Positions 7,401 to 16,248 of a DNA stretch of 64,000 nt are shown one piece after another. The translations under genes and the position numbers were made by a program. Source of the DNA: Mesorhizobium loti CJ3sym. GTDB lineage: Bacteria; Pseudomonadota; Alphaproteobacteria; Rhizobiales; Rhizobiaceae. Each line of letters opens with the position of its first letter. Position 1 is the stretch's first letter. The notes under the pieces were generated by a model. That model had not been told where the DNA came from, did not search any database, and saw nothing but the letters and a program-made list of their open reading frames with translations. The stretch lies in assembly GCF_000472785.1 (NCBI RefSeq), contig NZ_AXAL01000012.1, positions 1-64,000 of the forward strand, in the 5' to 3' direction.

Positions 7401-8582
7401 ATGACGATGTCCAAGCCGGTTTTCGACCGTTTGGGACTTGGCCTGTGGATCGCAGCGTTCCTGGTCGTTCTTGTGCTTGTCCTGCTGGCACCCGACACAC
7501 GCACCGTGCTGCTGGCTTACAGATATGGCAGCCAGGAATTCCTGGCCGGCCAGCCGCTCTACAATATCCGGTCCGAGATGGGGTATCTGTATGCGCCGGC
7601 CTTTGCCGCGCTTTATGTTCCGATACTCAAGCTCGGGCCGCAACTGGGCGGCCTGGTCTGGCATGCGATTGGCTTCGCGGTGCTGACCTTTGCCGCGATG
7701 CGGCAGGTGCGCAAGCTCGGCGGCGGTGAATTGCCATGGCTGCTGTCCTTCGGCCTGTTTCTTGCCTTGTCGATGGCCGCCGGGGCGATCCGCAACGGCC
7801 AGGCGACGATCCTCCTGACCGGGGCCTGCTGGCTTCTCACTTTGTCGGCGCTCGAAGGGCGGCGCGCCGAAACCTTCTTCTGGGCTTCGGTAGCCATTAT
7901 CGCCAAGCCGACCGCGATCATCATGCTCTTGTTGGTCGGAGCCTTGCGTTTGCGGCTGATACCGGTGCTCGTGCTGGCGGTGCTGTTCGTGCTCGCTCTG
8001 CCCTATGCTTTCGCCCCAGCCAGCTATCTGAACGACCAGTATCGTGTTTTTGGCCAGATGCTGACCTCGATGGCTGTCGACAACAACAGCCATTTTGTCC
8101 CCACCGACTTCACGGCACCCTTTACCAGGGTGGGGCTGCCCATCCCTGAATTCGGGGCCACGATCGTGCGCATCGTCATGGCCCTGTTCACGCTTTCCAT
8201 GGTGCTCTGGCTCGACCGCAAGCTCGAACGCGGAACGGCCGGGCTCGCCATCTTCCTGACGGCGACGTTCTACATGTGCGTCTTCAACCCGCGCGTCGAG
8301 CCCAACACCTATGCCATGATAGCCGTGCCCGCCGGTCTCGCTATTGCCTTGTTGTGGCGCGAGGAACGAGGTGGTGTTCTGGCCTCGGTGTTGTCCGTGA
8401 TGCTGTTTTTGACCGGGCTGACGGGCGTCGAGCGCCATATCCAGGATTTGACATACCCCTGGTTCCGGCCAGTCGCGGTCACCATCATCGCCGGTTTCCT
8501 GACCTGGTGGTTCTGGGCCAGGCCGAGAGACAAGATGGCGAGAGACAAGGTGATGAATGAAAGGCCCGTCGCAAATGGCTGA
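7401..8582 (+). CDS. GT87-family (DUF2029) polyprenyl-phosphate-sugar-dependent glycosyltransferase
   Basis: This integral membrane protein has 393 residues and about ten hydrophobic segments, the first at about residues 10-29. The early loop contains a short DTRTVLLAYRYGSQEF stretch and later NDQYRVFGQML and NNSHFVP, in the style of GT87 (DUF2029) enzymes, which take sugar from polyprenyl-phosphate donors on the outer face of the membrane. ATG at 7401 fits better than the upstream GTG/TTG. It overlaps the next gene, a GT2 polyprenyl-phosphate glycosyltransferase, so the two probably act as donor maker and transferase. No acceptor can be predicted; lipid A or another envelope glycan is the likeliest. 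Confidence 0.75.
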   Translation: MTMSKPVFDRLGLGLWIAAFLVVLVLVLLAPDTRTVLLAYRYGSQEFLAGQPLYNIRSEMGYLYAPAFAALYVPILKLGPQLGGLVWHAIGFAVLTFAAMRQVRKLGGGELPWLLSFGLFLALSMAAGAIRNGQATILLTGACWLLTLSALEGRRAETFFWASVAIIAKPTAIIMLLLVGALRLRLIPVLVLAVLFVLALPYAFAPASYLNDQYRVFGQMLTSMAVDNNSHFVPTDFTAPFTRVGLPIPEFGATIVRIVMALFTLSMVLWLDRKLERGTAGLAIFLTATFYMCVFNPRVEPNTYAMIAVPAGLAIALLWREERGGVLASVLSVMLFLTGLTGVERHIQDLTYPWFRPVAVTIIAGFLTWWFWARPRDKMARDKVMNERPVANG

Positions 8583-9558
8583 GTCGCGACCTGTTCTCGA
8601 CATCGTGGCGCCGTTCTTCAATGAGGCGCAATCGGCATCGGCTTTTGCCGCATTGCTCGACAAGCTCGAGGCTGCGGTGGCGCAGCGTTTCGGCATGGAA
8701 GTCCACAAGATCCTGGTCGACGACGGCAGCCGCGACGATGGCGCGGAGCGGTTTTCGCGGGCGCTGTCGGGATCCTGGGAAATCGTGCGGCTCAGCCGCA
8801 ATTTCGGCAAGGAGGTTGCGGTGCTCGCCGGCCTCGACCAGTCGCGCGGCGACATGGCGCTGATCATGGACGCCGACCTTCAGCATTCGATGGACACCAG
8901 CCTGAAGATGATCGCCGAGCTGGTGGAACATCCGGATATCGATGTCGTTTACGCGCAGAACGACCGCCGCGAGGCCAGTTGGCGGCGCAGCCAGCTGGCG
9001 CGGCTTTTCTACAGCCTGATCAACAGCAGCCAGCGTTTCGACATTCCGGAGAACGCGGGCGATTTTCGCGTCATGCGCGGTGCCGTGGTGCGCGCACTGA
9101 CCAGCCTGCGCGACAAGCGGCGCTTCAACAAGGGCCTGTTCGCCTGGGCCGGCTTTCGCCAGAAGGCGATAGAATATTCGCCGGAAAACCGTGTCACCGG
9201 CACGTCGAAATGGAGCCGGCTCAACCTGATCGCCTTCTCGCTGGAGGGTTTTACCTCCTTCTCCGTGATCCCGCTGCGCATCATCAGCCTGAGCGGAATG
9301 CTGGCGGCGATGGCAGGCCTCGTTTATGGAGCCAAAGTGTTCTTCGAGGTGATGTTCTACGGCATCGCCGTTCCGGGCTATCCCAGCCTTATGGTCGCCG
9401 TCGTCCTGCTTGGCGGTCTCAACCTTACTCTGCTCGGCCTGATCGGCGAATATGTCTGGGTCACGCTCTCGGAGAGCAAGGACCGGCCGGTCTATATCGT
9501 GCGCGATGTCCTGCGCGGCAACGTTTCGGACAGGCCGCCAGGCGTGTCGGAGACATGA
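8557..9558 (+). CDS. GT2 polyprenyl-phosphate glycosyltransferase (GtrB/ArnC/DPM1-like)
   Basis: The product has 333 residues. A GT-A domain (about 1-225) shows VDDGSRDDG and the metal site MDADLQH (DxD-type), with RLSRNFGKE as in ArnC/GtrB. Two C-terminal membrane helices follow (about 235-265 and 275-300). The family transfers a sugar from a nucleotide donor to polyprenyl phosphate at the inner membrane. ATG at 8557 overlaps the preceding gene by 26 bases; an in-frame ATG at 8575 with AAAGG upstream is an equally possible start. The gene ends in an ATGA overlap with a YdjC/ChbG deacetylase gene. Confidence 0.9.
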   Translation: MKGPSQMAESRPVLDIVAPFFNEAQSASAFAALLDKLEAAVAQRFGMEVHKILVDDGSRDDGAERFSRALSGSWEIVRLSRNFGKEVAVLAGLDQSRGDMALIMDADLQHSMDTSLKMIAELVEHPDIDVVYAQNDRREASWRRSQLARLFYSLINSSQRFDIPENAGDFRVMRGAVVRALTSLRDKRRFNKGLFAWAGFRQKAIEYSPENRVTGTSKWSRLNLIAFSLEGFTSFSVIPLRIISLSGMLAAMAGLVYGAKVFFEVMFYGIAVPGYPSLMVAVVLLGGLNLTLLGLIGEYVWVTLSESKDRPVYIVRDVLRGNVSDRPPGVSET

Positions 9559-10373
9559 CGCGGCGCATCCGCCTGATCGCCGATGATTACGGCCTCGCGC
9601 CCGGCGTCTCCGCCGCGATCCTGGATCTGCTCGGTCGCGGACGTCTGACCGGCACCAGCTGCATGACGGGCTTTCCGGAATGGGCTGACGAGGCGAAGCG
9701 CATCAAGCCGTTGTGCGGCCGCGCCGCGATGGGGCTGCATCTTACCTTGACTGACCAGCCGGCCCTCACCGGCCGGTCGAGCCTGGCGCCGGAAGGCCGG
9801 CTGCCGCCGCTGCGTTCGCTGGCACTGCCGGTCCTGCGCGGTCAGATCGAGGCTCGCGATATCGATGCCGAGCTCGACGCGCAGCACAGCCGCTTCGTCG
9901 AGGCGCTTGGTCGCCAGCCTGACTTCATCGATGGGCACCAGCATGTGCATTTCCTGCCTGTCGTGCGCAGTTGGCTACGCACGCGTTTCACGGAAGCGAC
10001 CGGCAAGCCGGTGCTGCGCGGTGCTCCGTCGCTGGGCAATGCCGCCGTGGCGCCGAAGGTCGCGGCAATCGCGGCCGTGGCCGCCGGCTTCAACCGGTCG
10101 ATGGCGCGCGCCGGCTTCAGCATTTTCGAGCCGCTCGCCGGCATCTACGACTGGCGGCAACCCGAGCGATTTGCTCCGGTTCTCCAGGCCGCTGTCGAAG
10201 CACTGCCGGAACGAGGCCTGTTCATGTGCCATCCCGGCCATGTCGACGAGACGCTGCGGGCGCGCGACCCGATGCAAGGCGTGCGCGAGGTGGAATTCGC
10301 GGTCCTGGCCTCGGACGCGTTCAGCGCGAGCCTAGTTCGCGCCGGTGCCGAGATCATGGACGGCAAGGGATGA
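9555..10373 (+). CDS. YdjC/ChbG-family carbohydrate deacetylase (NaxD-like context)
   Basis: This 272-residue protein opens with RLIADDYG, the metal-binding Asp pair of the YdjC/ChbG/HpnK superfamily, followed by GLHLTLTDQPALTG (metal His) and DFIDGHQHVHFLP. The family removes N-acetyl groups from amino sugars, including chitobiose and, for Francisella/Bordetella NaxD, a polyprenyl-phosphate-linked N-acetylhexosamine. ATGA overlaps with the GT2 gene before it and the GtrA gene after it bind the three into one translational unit, so a lipid-linked sugar is a more likely substrate than free chito-oligosaccharide. Confidence 0.87.
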   Translation: MTRRIRLIADDYGLAPGVSAAILDLLGRGRLTGTSCMTGFPEWADEAKRIKPLCGRAAMGLHLTLTDQPALTGRSSLAPEGRLPPLRSLALPVLRGQIEARDIDAELDAQHSRFVEALGRQPDFIDGHQHVHFLPVVRSWLRTRFTEATGKPVLRGAPSLGNAAVAPKVAAIAAVAAGFNRSMARAGFSIFEPLAGIYDWRQPERFAPVLQAAVEALPERGLFMCHPGHVDETLRARDPMQGVREVEFAVLASDAFSASLVRAGAEIMDGKG

Positions 10374-10774
10374 GCGGCGAGCCCAAGCGTTCGACCGGCA
10401 GCAAGATCGTGCGCTTTGCCATGGTCGGGCTGGTGAATACGGCCATCGACCTTGCCGGCTTTTTCCTGCTGCTCAAGCTGCATGTCCCGCCGCTGCCGGC
10501 CAACATCATCTCCTGGTCGATCGCCGTCATCTTCTCTTTCGTGGCCAACGGCTTCTGGTCGTTCGAGCGAAACCAGACCATCCCGCTGCATCAGGCCTTC
10601 CTGCGTTTCGTCTCGCTTGGGGTGCTGATTTCGCTCGGCGTCTCCACGCTGTCGATCGCACTCTTCGCCGGCATCGCCGGCGTTTGGCCGGCAAAGATCG
10701 GCGGCGTCGCGGCGGCGGCGGCGCTCAATTTCATCGCCGCGCGCTGGTCGATCGAAGGCCGGCTGCTGAAGTAA
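10370..10774 (+). CDS. GtrA-family polyprenyl-phosphate-sugar flippase-like membrane protein
   Basis: The product has 134 residues and four transmembrane segments. The GtrA signature is visible as VRFAMVGLVNTAIDLAGFF and later FVANGFWSFERN, AALNFIAARWS. GtrA proteins are small membrane proteins thought to move polyprenyl-phosphate-linked sugars across the inner membrane. It is the last gene of the GT87-GT2-deacetylase-GtrA unit, starting in an ATGA overlap, and is convergent with the RND pump gene 20 bases away. Confidence 0.9.
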   Translation: MSGEPKRSTGSKIVRFAMVGLVNTAIDLAGFFLLLKLHVPPLPANIISWSIAVIFSFVANGFWSFERNQTIPLHQAFLRFVSLGVLISLGVSTLSIALFAGIAGVWPAKIGGVAAAAALNFIAARWSIEGRLLK

Positions 10775-10794
10775 GCTTATCGCGGAATTTCTCT

Positions 10795-13700
10795 CTACTC
10801 CGCCGGCTCCACATTGGTGTAGGCGGCTTCCTCCAGCTCGCGCTTCAGGCGTGCTTCCTCATGCGTCTTCGGGGTGACGAAGCGGCCGAGCAGGAGATAG
10901 GCGACCGGCGTCAGGAACAGTGTCGAGATGGTGGCCAGCCCCAACCCGCCGACGATCACCCAGCCGAGCGCCACGCGTGCTTCGGCGCCGGCGCCGGCAG
11001 CCAGCACCAATGGCAGGCCGCCGAGCACGGTGCAGATCATCGTCATCATCACAGGCCGCACGCGGATGATCGAGCCCTGCTCGATCGCCTCGCGCACGCC
11101 GAGCCCGCGATCGCGCAGCTGGTTGGCGAATTCGACGATCAGGATGCCGTTCTTGGCCATGACGCCGACCAGCAGCACCAGGCCGATCTGGCTGTAGGCG
11201 TTGAGGCTGGTGCCTGAGAGCAGCAAGGCGAAGATGGCGCAGGCTAGGCCGAGCGGCACCGTCGCCATGATGATGACGGCACTGACGAAGCTTTCGAACT
11301 GGGCGGCCAGCACCAGCAGGATGATGACCAGAGCGAAGCCGAAGATGGTGACCATGGCGCTGTTGGTTTCGCCCAGCGTCGCTGCCTCGGCCAGCGGCAG
11401 GATGCGGCTGCCCGGCGGCAGCAGAGGCGTGGCGATTTGCTCGGCTTGGTTCAGCGCGTCGCCAAGCGCGAAATTGCCCGAGAGGTTGGAGGTGATGGCC
11501 ACCGATGGCTGCTGCTGTTCGCGCGACAGTGATGGCGGCACGGCGCGTTCGGTCAGCGTGGCAATGGTCGACATCGGCACAAAGCGACCATCGGCTGTCT
11601 TGAGGAAGACGTTTTCCAGATCGGTCGGATCGTTGATCGGGTTGGTGGTCGAGACCAGCTTCACGCCATAGCTGCGGTCGGCAATGTAGACATCGACGAC
11701 ATCATTGCCGTCGAGCATGGCCTGCATGGTATTGGCGAGGCCCGTAATGTCGATGCCGAGGTCGGAGGCACGCTCGCGGTTGATGGCGACGGCGAGCTGC
11801 GGCTGCGTCGGGTCAATCGATAGGCGCGGCGTCTGGAAGCGCGGGTCCTTCTGCATCTCGGCAATAATTTGCACCGCCGCGTCGCCAAGCGCCTTGCGGT
11901 TGTTGCCGACGAGCGCAAACTGCAGGCCATTGCCGGCGCCGCGGATACCGAGGCTGTTGGGCTGCACCGGGAAGATGCGCACGCTTGGCACCTGCTTGGT
12001 CAGCAGGCTGATCTCGGCCATGATCTCCTGCTGGCTGCGGCTGCGCTCGTTCCAAGGTGCGAGCGTCATCACCATGAATCCGGAATTGTAGGAGCCGTTC
12101 TGGCCGGCATTCTCGAAGGTTGAGCGGATCTCGCCGGAATCGCGCATCGGCTGGATCAGTTTCTCGATCTTCTGCATCTGCTGCGTCGTGTAGTCGAGAC
12201 TGACGCCTTGCGGGGCGCTGATGCGCAACAGCACGGCGGCGCGGTCCTCGGTCGGCGTCAGTTCCTGGCGGATGGTGCTGAACAGCGCGAAGGCGGTGCC
12301 GGCAAACAGCACCGCGACCAGAACCACGATCCAGGGCGCATCGAGGCAAGCGTGCAAGGCTCGCTTGTAGGCGGCATTCAGCGCGCCGCCGATACGGGCA
12401 CCGATGCCATGGCCGCCTTCATGGTGAAGCGAGGCGCTGGTCAGCATGCGCGAGGCCAGCATCGGGCAAAGTGTGAGCGCCACCACGCAGGACAGCAGCA
12501 CCGACATGGCAAGCACGAAGCCGAATTCGCGAAACAGGCCGCCGGTCTGGCCGGGCAGGAACGAAATCGGCACGAAGACGGCGACCAGCGTCAGCGTCGT
12601 GGCAATGACGGCGAAGAACACTTCCTGCGCGCCAAGCACGGCGGCCGCACGCGGCCCCATGCCTTCATTGCGTCGTCGAACGATGTTTTCCAGCACCACG
12701 ATGGCGTCATCGACGACGAGGCCTGTCGCCAGCACCAGGGCAAGCAAGGTGAGAATGTTGACGGAGAAGCCGGCCAGATAGATGGCGGCGATGGTGCCGA
12801 TCATGGCGACCGGCATCGACAGGCCCGGGATGAGTGTCGCGCGCCAGTCGAGCAGGAAGACATAGATGACGATCAGCACCATGGTCACCGACAGGCCGAG
12901 CGCGATCTCGACCTCGTGAACCGCGCCCTTGACGAAGACGGCGTCGTCGCTGGTGATCTTGATCGCCATGCCCTTGGGCAGGTTCTCCTGCAGCTTGGCG
13001 ACAGCGGCCTGAACGCCGGTCGAGATGTCCAGCGTGTTGGATTCGGCCTGGCGGATGATGCCGATACCGATGCCGGTCTTGCCATCCGAGCGCAGCGTGG
13101 TCTGGCCGACATCGGGGCCGAGCGTAACGGTGGCGACATCGCGGATGCGCGTCGTGCCGCCGATGATGATGTTTTCGAATTCCTCGGGCGTGGTCACGTC
13201 GGCTGTCGTGCGAACGATCAGATCCTGGTTGGTGGTGGTGATCGAACCGGCCGGTGAATCGAAAGCGACGGAGGCAAGGGCTGTCCTGAGGTCGGCCACC
13301 GTGAAGCCGAGGCTGGCGAGCTTGTTCTGGTCGACGTCGATGCGGAAGATCTTGTCGCGGTCGCCATAGACCTGGACGTCGGCAACGCCGGGCACGGCGG
13401 CCAGTTCATCCTCGATCTGGTCCTGGACCACGACCGTCATGTCCTGGATCGACATGTTGTCTGATGTCACCGCCAGCCGCATCACCGCGTCGGAATTGGC
13501 ATCGGCCTTGACGATGCGCGGCGGATCGGCGGTGTCCGGCATCTGGTTGGCGACGCGGCCGACGGCATCGCGCACGTCGGAGGCGGCGACGTTGAGATCG
13601 ACGCCGTCGTTGAATTCGATGGTGACGCGGCTCGAGCCGAAGGAGGAGGAAGACGAGATCGACTTGACGCCGGAGACGCGGGCGACGGCGCCCTCGATCG

Positions 13701-13926
13701 TGTCGGTCAGCTCGCGGTCGACGGTTTCGGCCGCCGCGCCTTCGAAAGCGGTCGAGACGGTGACCACTGCACGGTCGACATCTGGCAGTTCGCGGATCTC
13801 GACGCCGTAGAAGGCGGCGAGGCCAGCAACCGCAATGAGAACGTTGAGCACGAAGGCCATGACCGGCCTGCGGATGAAGAGCGCGGTGAAGCCGGTATCG
13901 CTGGCGGCGTTGACCGGTCCGGTCAT
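10795..13926 (-). CDS. RND-family multidrug efflux transporter (AcrB/MexB-like, HAE1)
   Basis: This 1043-residue inner-membrane proton-driven pump has the usual two-fold RND layout: a first helix at about 20-40, a large periplasmic porter domain, a helix block including GLVVDDAIVVLENIVRR with the proton-relay Asp pair, a second porter domain, and a terminal helix block with GVMAKNGILIVEFANQLRDRG. ATG at 13926 overlaps the adaptor's stop (ATGA), so the adaptor and pump are coupled. No outer-membrane TolC-type gene is adjacent, so the tripartite complex must recruit one from elsewhere. The substrates are unknown. Confidence 0.93.
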   Translation of the reverse strand: MTGPVNAASDTGFTALFIRRPVMAFVLNVLIAVAGLAAFYGVEIRELPDVDRAVVTVSTAFEGAAAETVDRELTDTIEGAVARVSGVKSISSSSSFGSSRVTIEFNDGVDLNVAASDVRDAVGRVANQMPDTADPPRIVKADANSDAVMRLAVTSDNMSIQDMTVVVQDQIEDELAAVPGVADVQVYGDRDKIFRIDVDQNKLASLGFTVADLRTALASVAFDSPAGSITTTNQDLIVRTTADVTTPEEFENIIIGGTTRIRDVATVTLGPDVGQTTLRSDGKTGIGIGIIRQAESNTLDISTGVQAAVAKLQENLPKGMAIKITSDDAVFVKGAVHEVEIALGLSVTMVLIVIYVFLLDWRATLIPGLSMPVAMIGTIAAIYLAGFSVNILTLLALVLATGLVVDDAIVVLENIVRRRNEGMGPRAAAVLGAQEVFFAVIATTLTLVAVFVPISFLPGQTGGLFREFGFVLAMSVLLSCVVALTLCPMLASRMLTSASLHHEGGHGIGARIGGALNAAYKRALHACLDAPWIVVLVAVLFAGTAFALFSTIRQELTPTEDRAAVLLRISAPQGVSLDYTTQQMQKIEKLIQPMRDSGEIRSTFENAGQNGSYNSGFMVMTLAPWNERSRSQQEIMAEISLLTKQVPSVRIFPVQPNSLGIRGAGNGLQFALVGNNRKALGDAAVQIIAEMQKDPRFQTPRLSIDPTQPQLAVAINRERASDLGIDITGLANTMQAMLDGNDVVDVYIADRSYGVKLVSTTNPINDPTDLENVFLKTADGRFVPMSTIATLTERAVPPSLSREQQQPSVAITSNLSGNFALGDALNQAEQIATPLLPPGSRILPLAEAATLGETNSAMVTIFGFALVIILLVLAAQFESFVSAVIIMATVPLGLACAIFALLLSGTSLNAYSQIGLVLLVGVMAKNGILIVEFANQLRDRGLGVREAIEQGSIIRVRPVMMTMICTVLGGLPLVLAAGAGAEARVALGWVIVGGLGLATISTLFLTPVAYLLLGRFVTPKTHEEARLKRELEEAAYTNVEPAE

Positions 13927-15083
13927 GAGCCTTCGGCGGTGTTGGCGGCGCGCTGGTCCTGGCCGGCGATACGGACCTCGCCGCCTTCGCTGACACTCTG
14001 CGTGCCTTCGGTGACCACCATGTCGCCATTGTCGATCTCGGCGTCGATCAGCACGGTCTCGGTGTTGCGCTGGATGATGCGCACCTGCACCCGCTTTGCC
14101 TTGCCGTCCTCGATCTGCCAGACGTAGGCGCCGTCCGAGCCCCACAGGATCGCCAGCGGGCTGACGGCCGGATAGGTTTCGCCGGGGAATTTCATGGTGA
14201 TGGAGAACGACATGCCGGCGCGCAGCGAATCTGCGGGATTGGCGATCTTGGCCTTGACCAGGAGCGTGCGGCTCTTCTCGTCGATGTGGTTGTCGATGGC
14301 CGATACCGTGCCTTTATAGGCGTTGCTCGGATTGGCGATAGGCGTCGCCGTCAGTTGCGAACCGACCTTGATGGCGGCGGCAACGCGCTCCGGCACCTGG
14401 AAATCGACCAGGATCGAGGAGCGGTCATCGAGCGTGGCGATCGCCGACTGGTTTGTCACGTAATTGCCGGCCGAGATCGGCAGGATGCCGACGGTGCCTG
14501 CGATCGGCGCCAGAATGGAGCGGCGCTGCAGCGCAAGCTCGGCATCCTGAAGCGCCAGCTTGGCGCTTGCCAGCACGACTTCGGCGTCGGCAACGGCGAC
14601 AGGCGTGGCGGCATTTGAGGCGCGCAGCGACTTGACACGGTCAAGCTTGGATTGCGCATCCTGCAAGGCGAGCTTAGCCCGGTCCTGAGAGATGATCTCG
14701 GTCTCGGAATCGAGCGTGGCGATGATCTGTCCCTTGTCGACATGAGTGCCGGATTCGGCCAGCAGTTCGGCAAGGCGCCCGGAACTGTAGGGATTGACGG
14801 TCACTGAGGCGTTGGCGCGGCCGGTGCCGATCGCCTGCAAGCGGTCATTGATAACAGCGGACGCGACCGGCGATGCAACGATGGTGGCAATCTGGGCGCT
14901 GTTGCGCCCAGCCTGCCTGGAGCCCCCGGCCGCCGTTTCTTTCGTTGGAGGCGTCGCGCCATAGGCCCAGTCGATGCCCCAGCGCGCCAGCACCTGCGGA
15001 GCGCCGGGGTAGAAGCCAGCCCACGAGGCCGCCGCGGCGACCACGACGACAAGCGCAAGGACAATCTGTTTCCAACCCGACAT
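13923..15083 (-). CDS. RND efflux periplasmic adaptor (membrane fusion protein)
   Basis: The 386-residue protein has an N-terminal membrane anchor (about residues 6-24), followed by a Pro/Thr-rich linker, a lipoyl half-motif (VNPYSSGRLAELLAESGTHV with KGQIIATLDS), an alpha-helical hairpin (about 125-185), the second lipoyl half (ILAPIAGTVGILPISAGNYV) and beta-barrel/membrane-proximal domains. It links the RND pump to an outer-membrane channel. ATG at 15083 has GGAG upstream. It is the first gene of the pump operon; no dedicated regulator is adjacent. Confidence 0.92.
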   Translation of the reverse strand: MSGWKQIVLALVVVVAAAASWAGFYPGAPQVLARWGIDWAYGATPPTKETAAGGSRQAGRNSAQIATIVASPVASAVINDRLQAIGTGRANASVTVNPYSSGRLAELLAESGTHVDKGQIIATLDSETEIISQDRAKLALQDAQSKLDRVKSLRASNAATPVAVADAEVVLASAKLALQDAELALQRRSILAPIAGTVGILPISAGNYVTNQSAIATLDDRSSILVDFQVPERVAAAIKVGSQLTATPIANPSNAYKGTVSAIDNHIDEKSRTLLVKAKIANPADSLRAGMSFSITMKFPGETYPAVSPLAILWGSDGAYVWQIEDGKAKRVQVRIIQRNTETVLIDAEIDNGDMVVTEGTQSVSEGGEVRIAGQDQRAANTAEGS

Positions 15084-15284
15084 CGATACTCCAGCAGCAA
15101 AAATCGTCTGCCGGTTCCAAGTGGAAGCGGATGCAGCGACGACAAGGGCTGGCGGCCAAAACCGGCCACCACAGCCCCGATATCATCGGTTTATGGCAAT
15201 TATCACGCAATCGTGCACATTAAATCTCGGTAACGTGATCGCGAAGTGATCTTGGGGCGACTGCGGGAGACCTTGCGGGGCTGC

Positions 15285-16112
15285 TTACCGAAGGCCTTCC
15301 ATCTCGCGAATGCGCCGGGCGCCGTCTGCCTCGAGTTGCCTGGTAACGGCGCCGATCAGCGTTTCGGCGACGACGAAAAGTGCCGCCGAGGAATCCCATG
15401 CCGACGGCACTGCGGTTCGCCCGGCGATGACATGGCGGGCAAAGCGGGCGATTGGCGACAGCCATTGGTCGGTGAAGAGTACGATCTGGACGCCGCGCTG
15501 GTGCGCCTTCTCGGCGAAGCGGATGAGACTGTCCTGGTAGCGCCTGATGTCGAAGATCACCAGCACGTCGCGCTTGCCCATGTCGATCAGCCGGTCGCGC
15601 CACATGCTCTCCTGGCCGGCGAGGTGAAAGACATCGGGCTGGATGACGGCGAGATGGGCGGCCATGTAACGCGCCAGCGGGTCGGTAAAACGGCCGCCGA
15701 TCAGGAATGTCTTGCCGCGCCGCTCGGCAAGCCGTGCCGCGATGTCGGCAAGCTGCTTGTCGGACAGGTGACGGAAGGTCTCGCGCATATTGTCGAGCGT
15801 CGCTTCCAGCATCGGCGAGACCGTGCCGCCGCCGGGCGAGGGCGGGTTGAGCGTCCGTATCGCCGGCGACTGCAACTGTGCCGCCAGTTCGTCCTGCAGG
15901 CTCGACTGGAATTCCGGATAGTTCTGGAAGCCGAGCCGGGCCACGAAGCGCAGGATCGTCGGCGAAGAAACGCCGGCCGCGGTCGAGAATTCGGCGACCG
16001 TCTTCAGGCCGATCATCGGATAGCTGGCAATCAGCGTCTGCGCCGCGCGCCTTTCGCTGGCCGGCATCGTGCCGATGCGGTCGGCGATCAGTTCGGCAAT
16101 GCTGGAAATCAT
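15285..16112 (-). CDS. MurR/RpiR-family transcriptional regulator
   Basis: This 275-residue regulator carries an N-terminal HTH_6 domain (about 1-75; TVAEFSTAAGVSSPTILRFV is the recognition region) and a C-terminal SIS sugar-phosphate-binding domain (about 120-260; GKTFLIGGRFTDPLARYMA). ATG at 16112 with GGGGGA upstream was chosen; the frame is open further but without a better site. It is divergent from the amidohydrolase-permease-ligase genes, 136 bases away, and is the obvious candidate to regulate them. In rhizobia, regulators of this family also control amino-acid and amine catabolism, not only sugars. Confidence 0.88.
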   Translation of the reverse strand: MISSIAELIADRIGTMPASERRAAQTLIASYPMIGLKTVAEFSTAAGVSSPTILRFVARLGFQNYPEFQSSLQDELAAQLQSPAIRTLNPPSPGGGTVSPMLEATLDNMRETFRHLSDKQLADIAARLAERRGKTFLIGGRFTDPLARYMAAHLAVIQPDVFHLAGQESMWRDRLIDMGKRDVLVIFDIRRYQDSLIRFAEKAHQRGVQIVLFTDQWLSPIARFARHVIAGRTAVPSAWDSSAALFVVAETLIGAVTRQLEADGARRIREMEGLR

Positions 16113-16248
16113 CTTTTCCCCCACCCCTTGGCCCGCCCCATGAGATCGCATTTGACAAAGCCGGGTAAACTGTATGAAATCATCCATAGGGACGCAATGA
16201 GGCAAAATACGTAACATACGATACAGCGCTCCCCGGGGACCGCAGACT

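Noticed and set aside
7299..8867. A 522-codon leftward frame opposite the GT87 gene
   Set aside because: The product is low-complexity Gln/His/Arg-rich, typical of antisense translation of membrane-protein genes; the rightward frame has membrane helices and operon structure.
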